Below are positions 58,053 to 64,000 of a stretch of DNA of 64,000 bases, piece by piece; positions within the stretch are counted from its first letter, which is position 1; the number at the start of each line of letters is the position of its first letter. Source of the stretch: Teretinema zuelzerae (lineage in GTDB: Bacteria; Spirochaetota; Spirochaetia; Treponematales; Treponemataceae); assembly GCF_021021555.1 (NCBI RefSeq), contig NZ_JAINWA010000003.1, forward strand, positions 186,001-250,000. The letters are read 5' to 3'. The notes under the pieces were generated by a model. That model saw nothing but the letters and a program-made list of their open reading frames with translations. It did no database searches and was not told where the DNA came from. The position numbers and the translations under genes were made by a program.

Positions 58053-58973
58053 ATGGAAGAACTGGTAATTTCGGATTATTCGCAGATGAATTCGCTTTTT
58101 CAACAACTAACAACCGATGTGAGTTGGTTTGAAAACAAGGAAGTCAAACTCAGTGACTCTTTGGGAGGATTCAAGATTCATGTTGAAGGCGATGTTTTTG
58201 ACTCGACTATAACTACAGGAATAATGCGTGGTATGCTAAGCTTGCAAAACGCAGTATATGATGCATACTCTCATTATTGTTATGGCTATGTTAAGCGTCT
58301 TTCTGATGAAGAAAGGAAAATGTTGGAAATCCGAGTTAAAATTGAACCGGGTTCGTCGTACATTGAGATTTTAATTAAAGATATTGCAAAGGCTGTGGGA
58401 GACAGAATAAGGACAATGACCACAAAAGAATTTATTGCTTCAGTAGCGATTGTTTCTACCATTGCAGCTGTCAGCCTCAATGTGGGTAAACACATTGATT
58501 CAAAAAAAGAGATTGCCCGAATACAGGCACAAAACGAGCTGGTAACTGATGTCCAAAAAACGACTAATGAGGTTGCAATAGCAGCTCTTGAGGCACAGTC
58601 CAGTTTCTATAGATCAATGTCGAAACAGGATTTTACGTCTTTCTCAATAAACAATGAAACTGTTACTCCTGTAGAAATTGCAGAAATGACGAAAATTACA
58701 AGAGAAAAAAGACCTGTTGAGCAAGTTGTTTATAAAGGGAAATTTACCATCACCGATATACATTTTGAAGAAGAGACAATTTATCTCGACGTTATTAATC
58801 CTACCGATGGTAAAACTATAAAGTATGTGAATATCTTCAAAGACATCGTAACAGAGGATGATTACCAATGGTTTAAAGATTCTGCAAACAGGCAATCAAT
58901 AGATATGACGATTGTTGCAACGGAAAAGAAAGGTGAAATAATCGGGGCCTTCCTTCAGAGCTTCAAAAAGTAA
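58053..58973 (+). CDS. Unknown membrane protein of the lysogeny block
   Basis: 306 aa; ATG at 58053 with GGAG 9 nt upstream (a TTG at 58038 lies before that site). N-terminal domain of about 110 residues (FKIHVEGDVFDSTITTGIMRGMLSLQNAVYDAYSHY), one transmembrane helix at about 137-158 (FIASVAIVSTIAAVSLNVG), a coiled segment, and a C-terminal beta domain (YKGKFTITDIHFEEETIYLDV). Position between repressor and integrase, own promoter and own terminator mark it as cargo expressed in the lysogen, typical for superinfection exclusion or anti-phage defence. No known defence motif recognised. Confidence 0.65.
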   Translation: MEELVISDYSQMNSLFQQLTTDVSWFENKEVKLSDSLGGFKIHVEGDVFDSTITTGIMRGMLSLQNAVYDAYSHYCYGYVKRLSDEERKMLEIRVKIEPGSSYIEILIKDIAKAVGDRIRTMTTKEFIASVAIVSTIAAVSLNVGKHIDSKKEIARIQAQNELVTDVQKTTNEVAIAALEAQSSFYRSMSKQDFTSFSINNETVTPVEIAEMTKITREKRPVEQVVYKGKFTITDIHFEEETIYLDVINPTDGKTIKYVNIFKDIVTEDDYQWFKDSANRQSIDMTIVATEKKGEIIGAFLQSFKK

Positions 58974-58992
58974 GAAATCTGTAAAACACAAA

Positions 58993-59020
58993 AGGCCGGG
59001 TCTCCCCGGCCTCTTTTTTT
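58993..59020. terminator. Terminator between the lysogeny gene and integrase
   Basis: AGGCCGGG (58993-59000), loop TCTC, CCCGGCCT (59005-59012), then CTTTTTTT. Serves the rightward gene; on the other strand it follows the integrase stop with a shorter U-run. Confidence 0.85.
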
Positions 59021-60221
59021 ATCCCAACTTCCAGAATCCATTCACCGCAGGCAGGACTTTATCCCGGTATTCGTCCAGGCGTTCTTCAAGGACAGGGCGG
59101 TCATAGTGGTCCGTCATGCTGTCGGTTTTATGACCGATGATATCCCGGAGCATTTCGCGCGGGATCGCGTTTTTCATCCTGGTGTTATAGGTATACCGAA
59201 GTCCGTGGAAGGTTATCCGCCGGCCGGAAAGATCGATTCCGGCTTTTTTCATCGCCGCGCGAAACCGCTTCAAAAGATACCCTGATGAAATACTATGCCC
59301 GCGGTAGGTGAACAATAACCCCGGGTGATCGCCCCGGAGCTCTATCCAGCGCGTCAAAATGCTCATTGTATATACCGACATCGGAACAACCCGGATACGT
59401 GGATCAGCGGCGCTTCCCTTCTTAACATGATCGGTTTTTCCCTTTTCATCCAGGGCGCGGTCAATAATCAGCCCCTTCCCCGGAACGATCTGATCCATGG
59501 AAAGAGCCAGTGATTCGCCGGATCTGAGACCGCAGGATACCGCGATCGCCGAGAGTGTCGCAAAACACCGCCCCGGAATGGGGTCCCCTTCGTCGCTATC
59601 GGTTTCCCAGACTTTCCCGAATTCCTCCGGAGCAAACGGGAATAATCGTTGTAATTCCTGTTCGGTAAGGGTGTTCTGTCGCTTCGAATTGCGGGCATAT
59701 GTAACGAATGTCGGGACAGAAGGAATCAAGCCGTCGAAATGGGCTTCCCTGAGAATAATCATAAGGGTGTCTTTTATGGAGTTCTTCGCAGATCCTGATA
59801 GCGGCCTGGACGGCTTCTCGTTTCGTCCGATTGTCCGGGCGTCGAGCAGATTAAGATCAAGAGCCTTCGCCGTGATAGAGTCCAGGAACGAGCTTCCAAA
59901 CCACGGAATGAGATAGTTTTTCAGGTAGGCATGATGATTGGCCAGCGTGCGGTTTTTGGGATTCTTCCCATGTTTATTCCACCGCTTCACGATAGGACCT
60001 TTCGGATCAAAGAACTTTTCAGCGTAATCCAGGAACAAGGTTCTTTCCGAATTCCGCCTCTTTTGTTCTTCAAGAATTTCAAGACGCGCCAGAAAAGCCT
60101 TTGCGTCAGACCTTTTTGAACAGCCGGTTGACCGGCGGACGCGCTTCCCGTTCTCATCGATGTAGTGGAAATAAAAAAACGTTTGGCCATTTACCAAACG
60201 CTCGTACAGGGTGTATTCCAT
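59019..60221 (-). CDS. int: Tyrosine site-specific integrase
   Basis: 400 aa. Catalyses integration at tRNA-Val and, with a helper, excision. N-terminal arm-binding and core-binding domains (to about 180), catalytic domain with the first arginine in SCGLRSGESLAL, the lysine region near KKGSAADPRIRVVPM, H-x-x-R in FHGLRYTYN, and the late histidine and tyrosine in IIGHKTDSMTDHYDR. The gene lies 125 nt from attR. The Shine-Dalgarno sequence AAGGA sits in the loop of a small palindrome ACCGTAAGGACGGT (60227-60240). Confidence 0.95.
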   Translation of the reverse strand: MEYTLYERLVNGQTFFYFHYIDENGKRVRRSTGCSKRSDAKAFLARLEILEEQKRRNSERTLFLDYAEKFFDPKGPIVKRWNKHGKNPKNRTLANHHAYLKNYLIPWFGSSFLDSITAKALDLNLLDARTIGRNEKPSRPLSGSAKNSIKDTLMIILREAHFDGLIPSVPTFVTYARNSKRQNTLTEQELQRLFPFAPEEFGKVWETDSDEGDPIPGRCFATLSAIAVSCGLRSGESLALSMDQIVPGKGLIIDRALDEKGKTDHVKKGSAADPRIRVVPMSVYTMSILTRWIELRGDHPGLLFTYRGHSISSGYLLKRFRAAMKKAGIDLSGRRITFHGLRYTYNTRMKNAIPREMLRDIIGHKTDSMTDHYDRPVLEERLDEYRDKVLPAVNGFWKLG

Positions 60222-60259
60222 TGTAAACCGTCCTTACGGTCAAAACTGTGCCGAAACTT

Positions 60260-60279
60260 GGCACAATTTTGACACACAA
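60260..60279 (+). repeat. Candidate integrase arm-type site, right end
   Basis: Second exact copy of GGCACAATTTTGACACACAA (first at 30999-31018), lying between the integrase start and attR. An overlapping palindrome TGTGCC...GGCACA lies at 60248-60265. Confidence 0.6.
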
Positions 60280-60304
60280 AAAGATGCGGCAACAGCTTCT
60301 TTTT
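60278..60304 (-). terminator. Phage-supplied terminator for tRNA-Val
   Basis: On the minus strand AAAAAGAAGC (60295-60304), loop, GCATCTTTTT (60278-60287); nine of ten positions pair and the 3' arm is a U-run. It stands 42 nt after the tRNA 3' end, replacing the host terminator now at 30833-30860. Confidence 0.6.
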
Positions 60305-60343
60305 GCAAGGCAGTTTTTTTTCCTTACATAGTAAGGATTTAAC

Positions 60344-60388
60344 TTTGGGCGCTGAGGGGATCGAACCCCCGACATTCTGGGTGTAAAC
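60344..60388. repeat. attR: 45-bp repeat within the restored tRNA-Val
   Basis: Exact copy of 30858-30902. Here it continues into the tRNA 5' half, so integration keeps a complete tRNA at this end. Confidence 0.93.
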
Positions 60389-60419
60389 CAGACGCTCGTA
60401 CCAGCTGAGCTAAGCGCCC
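60346..60419 (-). tRNA. tRNA-Val (anticodon UAC)
   Basis: 74 nt. Acceptor GGGCGCT/AGCGCCC with discriminator A, D-arm GCTC...GAGC, anticodon stem TCTGG/CCAGA with loop TTTACAC (anticodon TAC), T-arm CGGGG/CCCCT-type with TTCGATC. CCA is not encoded. It is the prophage attachment gene and stays intact, its 3' half now supplied by the phage copy. Confidence 0.95.
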
Positions 60420-60429
60420 GATAAACAAG

Positions 60430-60458
60430 AATCTATCAGATCGAATAAAAAAGGTCAA
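60430..60458 (-). promoter_or_regulatory. Promoter of tRNA-Val
   Basis: On the minus strand TTGACC (60453-60458), 17 bp, TAGATT (60430-60435), about 11 nt before the tRNA 5' end. Confidence 0.6.
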
Positions 60459-60464
60459 GAGATG

Positions 60465-61235
60465 TCAATTGTCGGTAATTATGATCGATCCCATGGTAAA
60501 CGAGGGACTGTAAATGCTGTTATACGTCGCATCGGTTCCATACGCGAATACGAGTGCGAGAACGTGCCATTTATCTGTCTCAACAGAAGAAGTATAGGTG
60601 ACGTCGTCGTCGTCTGTGTCGATTTCGTCGTAACTGAATAGATAGTCGTCGCTTGACGCGTCGGTTACCCCTTCAGAATTGGTGCGCAAGGGAATTCCCA
60701 AATCGAAAGAAGTAGTAAGCAACCCCGCCAATTGTTCGTCTTGATCCGCGGCACTGGTTATTCCGAGATTTCCGACGAAAATTCTTGACGGAACATTGTC
60801 GGTATATTGCGTAAATCTGATATACACTTCGCGGTTATCCGAAGCCGAAGGAATTAGAGGATACTCGTTTACACGTACACTGTTCGCCATGCGGTGAAAT
60901 TTTTTGGTATTCGAAAGCCAGTTTTGGATAAGCCCGTCGTAGCTTTCATAGTAGGTGCTGATGGCCGCAATGTCCTGGTTTCGCGCGCTCGAGCTGTTGT
61001 ATATGCGATAATATACTTCGAAACCCCTGAAGCTGTCCGGTTCTTCAGCCTGATTGCGCGAATCGCTCGTTCTCACGTGGAAATATTGGGCGCTTACGTC
61101 TTCTGAATCCGTCGGATTATTCAGCTGCTGCGATACGGGAAAAAGATAGATATAATTATCTATTCCGCAACTTTGAAGAAACACCGCGAGAGAAACAATG
61201 AAAAGAGAAGAAAGTACTGATCGAATATGAATCAC
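60465..61235 (-). CDS. Lipoprotein of unknown function
   Basis: 256 aa from GTG at 61235 (GTGA overlap with the cyclase stop). Signal peptide with lipobox (SLFIVSLAVFLQSC). The mature part is rich in Tyr, Ser, Asp and Asn, with an acidic run (DEIDTDDDDVTY). No family recognised. The coupling to the cyclase gene suggests a shared envelope sensing role, unproven. Confidence 0.6.
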   Translation of the reverse strand: MIHIRSVLSSLFIVSLAVFLQSCGIDNYIYLFPVSQQLNNPTDSEDVSAQYFHVRTSDSRNQAEEPDSFRGFEVYYRIYNSSSARNQDIAAISTYYESYDGLIQNWLSNTKKFHRMANSVRVNEYPLIPSASDNREVYIRFTQYTDNVPSRIFVGNLGITSAADQDEQLAGLLTTSFDLGIPLRTNSEGVTDASSDDYLFSYDEIDTDDDDVTYTSSVETDKWHVLALVFAYGTDATYNSIYSPSFTMGSIIITDN

Positions 61236-63499
61236 GAAAGCCAGTCCACCAATTCATATATAACGACAGGCTTGTTCTTTCCCTTCACGCGAATAATATC
61301 CAGTTCCCGGAATATATACTCGTCGCGCACAAGGGCATAGGTGTACTCGCTTACTATAATCATGGTTCCGTACATCTTGTTCGTTCCTTCGAGCCGTGCG
61401 CCGAGATTTACGTTGTCGCCCATGAGGGTATAATTCATTCTTCCCTCCGAGCCCATATTCCCGACGGTCATGACGCCGGTGTTGATTCCGATTCCGATGG
61501 CGAGCCGTTTTTCCTGCGGCCATGCGTTGTTCAAGTCTTCAAGTTTTTTCTTCTGAAGCAAGGCGCACTTGCAGGCTCTGCTGGCATGATCCTTCACTTC
61601 GAGCGGAGCCCCCCAGAAGCACATGATCTCGTCGCCCACGTACTTGTCCAGAGTGCCGCCGGTTTCGAGAATGATGTCCGTCATCGCAGACAAATACTCG
61701 TTCAAGTGTTTGACCAGCTCCTGAGGCGTCAAGGTTTCCGACAAACTGGTGAAACCGCGGATATCGGAGAAAAATACGGTCAAATCGCGATCGACCCCTC
61801 CAAGCTCTGGAGGGTTGTCGAGCATCTGCGCGACGACGTCGGGACTGACGTATTTGCCGAACATATTGCGCAGCTTGCGCTTATCCCTCTCTTCGGTCGT
61901 CGCACGGTATAGAATTATCGTAACATAGGTGAAAAACATTCCCGCCGCGGGTACTGAATAATTCAGAAGAATACCTGCTTCATCGAATAAATACGAGCAA
62001 AAGAGATAAAACAGGGAAGCGTACAGGAGAGACAGGGGAAGGGATAAAAGGCTCTTCATCCGGGCCGCCAGGAAGGCGACGAGCATTACCGAAAGAAATA
62101 CAGCAAGGGCGAATGCGATCCCGTCCGGTCTGTCGATAAACCGCTCAGTCAACAGGGTGTTGAGAGCGTTTGCATGAATTTCTATGCCGAACATCATCCC
62201 GTAAGGGGTTTGCTTCTCATCGTCGGCCATCCCCTTTTCAAAGGCTCCGACGAGCAGGATTTTATCCTTCACACCCCGCGTCTCCGGCTGTTGTTCGACT
62301 TCCGGAGACGAGTCTCTTACATAGCCGGCGTAGGAACGAACGGGAAAGGTCCTATAGCCCTCAGAAGAGGAGGATGAAGGACGCCCGGCGAAATTAATCC
62401 ACATGGCGCACTGGTAATCGACGGGTATAACCGCATCGCTTTGACCCGTCCGCGCGATCCTGATTTCCTTGCCGGGTAAAACTGAACAATCGTCTGCCTT
62501 CGCGTTCCAAGAATGCAAGGCAAGACTGAGCGCGATCGACGGGTAAAACGAATCGCGGTATATTTCGATTACTCTTGTTTCGGTTTCCGGAACGCCGTCG
62601 CCGTCCGCATCGTAGACGAGCGGAGGAGCTTTTCGTTCCATTGCCTTTCTTAAGCGAGCAATCGAGGCTTCTGTAAGGGGTTGTTCTATTTGATGTTCCA
62701 GGCCCTCCGAATCGAACCAACTTAACCGTTCGAAAACAGATTCATCCGCTAAAAATCCTGGAACAAGCTCTTCGTAGGCGATTTCGCCGACTAATTCAGA
62801 ATACTTAAAAACAAGAGGCTGGCGCCTAACTACAGTATCCTGAAAATCCATATTCGCCGCTCCATAGCCGCGGGCGGCGGAATTAAGACCGGCGAGATTC
62901 GTTTGCAAGCCTTGAAACGATGCCATATCCTTCCACCCCTGCCCGATCTTGGTCAGGGATGGAGTCTTTGCATCTAAATAGGATTGACGGTGTTTCATTT
63001 CCTGATCGATGTCGATTTCAGAGGGAAATTGCTCGAGTATCGACTCGAGAAACACTCTGTCGGATTCGCGTATGCTTGATTCCAAAGCTTCATCGTCTTC
63101 GCGGTTGCGCGAATCATCGATAAAAAAGAAATCGAGGAGCAAGGCTCTTTCGCGTTCGCTCTGATCAGAAATTCGGGAGAATGAATTCACGAGATCCGCA
63201 TGAACGGATCGGGGGAACGGCCATGATCCGAACCGTTGCAGCGTTTTAAGATCGACCCCGACGATTACGATATCCGAAGAAACCTTGTCATCCTCCGGAT
63301 TGAACCAAACGCCCTTCTGTATTGAACGGCGAGAATAAAATTCCTTCAATGAAAAATAGCTGTCAAGGATTCCAGGCTCAAGATTCCTGAAAAATCCCGA
63401 ACCCGAGCCTATAACCGTCAGTAAAACCGCAAAAAAAAGACCGATACACAATCCGAAGTTGCGCGTTTTCAACAGTTTGGCGTATTTTTTGACAGCCAT
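61232..63499 (-). CDS. CHASE2-domain adenylate/guanylate cyclase
   Basis: 755 aa. A first helix (about 14-33), an extracytoplasmic CHASE2 sensor (about 40-430, with RRSIQKGVWFNPEDDKVSSDIVIVGVDLKTLQRFGSWPFPRSVHADLV), and three helices near 450-530 (IAFALAVFLSVMLVAFLAARM and two more). The cytoplasmic class III cyclase domain (about 555-735) has the metal aspartates in FFSDIRGFTSLSETL and VGDEIMCFWGAP and the transition-state region TVGNMGSEGRMNYTLMGDNVNLGARLEG. Makes cAMP or cGMP in response to an envelope signal. Confidence 0.9.
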   Translation of the reverse strand: MAVKKYAKLLKTRNFGLCIGLFFAVLLTVIGSGSGFFRNLEPGILDSYFSLKEFYSRRSIQKGVWFNPEDDKVSSDIVIVGVDLKTLQRFGSWPFPRSVHADLVNSFSRISDQSERERALLLDFFFIDDSRNREDDEALESSIRESDRVFLESILEQFPSEIDIDQEMKHRQSYLDAKTPSLTKIGQGWKDMASFQGLQTNLAGLNSAARGYGAANMDFQDTVVRRQPLVFKYSELVGEIAYEELVPGFLADESVFERLSWFDSEGLEHQIEQPLTEASIARLRKAMERKAPPLVYDADGDGVPETETRVIEIYRDSFYPSIALSLALHSWNAKADDCSVLPGKEIRIARTGQSDAVIPVDYQCAMWINFAGRPSSSSSEGYRTFPVRSYAGYVRDSSPEVEQQPETRGVKDKILLVGAFEKGMADDEKQTPYGMMFGIEIHANALNTLLTERFIDRPDGIAFALAVFLSVMLVAFLAARMKSLLSLPLSLLYASLFYLFCSYLFDEAGILLNYSVPAAGMFFTYVTIILYRATTEERDKRKLRNMFGKYVSPDVVAQMLDNPPELGGVDRDLTVFFSDIRGFTSLSETLTPQELVKHLNEYLSAMTDIILETGGTLDKYVGDEIMCFWGAPLEVKDHASRACKCALLQKKKLEDLNNAWPQEKRLAIGIGINTGVMTVGNMGSEGRMNYTLMGDNVNLGARLEGTNKMYGTMIIVSEYTYALVRDEYIFRELDIIRVKGKNKPVVIYELVDWLS

Positions 63500-63515
63500 G
63501 CATACCTCTCGAGGG

Positions 63516-64000
63516 TTATTTCACTTCCATAGCGACCAGACGCGACTTTGCAAGCTTGGTCCACTGGTCTTCGGGATAATCGGCGGCAAGTTTTTTATAC
63601 GCCTCTGCGGCGGCTTCGGTATTCATTCTCTGTTCTTCAACTCTTCCCAGATTAAATAAAGCGCGGGGCTTCATCGAAAACGAAGAAGTATCGCTTGCTG
63701 TCTTGAAGTATAGCGCCGCTTCGTCGGCATTGTTCAGTTCGTCTGCGCAAACAGCCGCGTTGAAAAATGCGATGCCGGAAGTATAAGCCTGAACATCCGC
63801 CTGGCCTGCTTGAACATACCACTTCTGCGCCGTCGCCCAGTCTTTTTTTGCGAAATAGACTTCACCCAGGGACATCGCAGCGCGAATTCCCGCGAAACGC
63901 TTCATCTGTTTTTCGGCGATAGGAGTCAATTCGGCAATAAGAGCATCCTCTGCGGCGGTTATGGCAGCCTTGTCCGTAGAGATACGAGCTTCCTCCCAGG
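63516..64000 (-). CDS. TPR protein (5' end outside window)
   Basis: The frame stays open from its stop at 63516 to the window edge, at least 160 residues. TPR units are visible (AMSLGEVYFAKKDWATAQKWYVQAGQ, AFFNAAVCADELNNADEAALYFKTA, ALFNLGRVEEQRMNTEAAAEAYKKLAADYPE). The TTG at 63929 is an internal codon, since sequence of the same kind (EEARISTDKAAITAAEDAL) continues before it. Stop lies 16 nt before the cyclase start, so the two are probably co-transcribed. Confidence 0.7.
   Translation of the reverse strand, partial: WEEARISTDKAAITAAEDALIAELTPIAEKQMKRFAGIRAAMSLGEVYFAKKDWATAQKWYVQAGQADVQAYTSGIAFFNAAVCADELNNADEAALYFKTASDTSSFSMKPRALFNLGRVEEQRMNTEAAAEAYKKLAADYPEDQWTKLAKSRLVAMEVK

Larger units (their letters stand above)
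30858..60388. mobile_element. Siphophage-type prophage of about 29.5 kb in tRNA-Val
   Basis: Bounded by exact 45-bp direct repeats (30858-30902, 60344-60388). It holds a tyrosine integrase beside the right repeat, a repressor/operator switch, an antirepressor, replication genes, HK97-type terminase/portal/protease/capsid, a tail set with a tape measure, and lysis genes. Almost all genes run leftward; the repressor, the gene after it and one 61-aa gene run rightward. No transposase, and all expected structural modules are present, so it may be intact apart from the frame change in the tail fibre. Confidence 0.93.

Noticed and set aside
60320-60341. Small palindrome TCCTTAC-ATA-GTAAGGA beside attR as a terminator for tRNA-Val
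   Set aside because: On the tRNA strand it is followed by A, not T; the hairpin at 60278-60304 has the U-run in the right place.

Overview
ORGANISM. The window looks like the chromosome of a spirochaete close to Treponema. Supporting points are a diderm envelope gene set (LptD, LolCDE-like exporter, many signal peptides and lipoboxes), long co-directional operons with ATGA or TGATG stop/start overlaps, and PEGA/TPR periplasmic proteins. The arginine-kinase/ClpC module (mcsA-mcsB-clpC) also fits. The assignment rests on gene content read by eye, not on a database match. LAYOUT. (1) 1-30,811 is host backbone. It opens with the 5' part of a MrfA/YprA-like helicase, then divergent glgC. A very long leftward operon follows, starting at a promoter near 16,998 and running cas2-like, prfB (programmed +1 frameshift), pseudo-receiver, PEGA protein, ftsY, YD-repeat-like protein, lolC, lolD, lolE, mcsA, mcsB, clpC, avtA. 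After a lone rightward secreted protein (17,044) comes a second leftward group: phoH, 7TM-HD, ybeY, corC, TPR protein, with lptD and uvrA upstream. (2) 30,858-60,388 is a complete-looking siphophage prophage of about 29.5 kb inserted in tRNA-Val(UAC). It is bounded by an exact 45-bp direct repeat of the tRNA 3' part. (3) 60,389-64,000 is host again: the rest of tRNA-Val, a lipoprotein, a CHASE2 adenylate cyclase and a truncated TPR protein. PROPHAGE. From right to left it holds the tyrosine integrase; a lysogeny block read rightward (short XRE repressor and an unknown membrane protein); a lambda-like switch with three evenly spaced operators; early operon I (phage proteins of unknown role); early operon II (ribbon-helix-helix protein, AntA/KilAC antirepressor, replication proteins with an iteron-like origin inside the initiator gene); small genes; an HNH nuclease and sigma-like protein; the HK97-type packaging/head set; the tail set with a -1 frameshifted chaperone; a tail fibre broken by a frame change that leads into a seven-repeat propeller; and a lysis set with overlapping spanin-like genes. 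HOW IT MAY WORK. The repressor has no visible self-cleavage domain, so induction probably goes through the antirepressor. That gene is driven by its own strong promoter behind a leader with interlocking inverted repeats. The early leader behind PR carries a long hairpin with a U-tract and a tRNA-like fold. A 13-bp element (consensus TGATCTGACTATA) sits just before the start of five late modules. Two parts of the RNA/translation layer, the tail-chaperone and prfB frameshift sites, follow known logic. The early leaders, the late junction element, the nested lipoprotein start in the tail fibre and a set of probably leaderless promoters are the least explained parts and the best places to look for something new.
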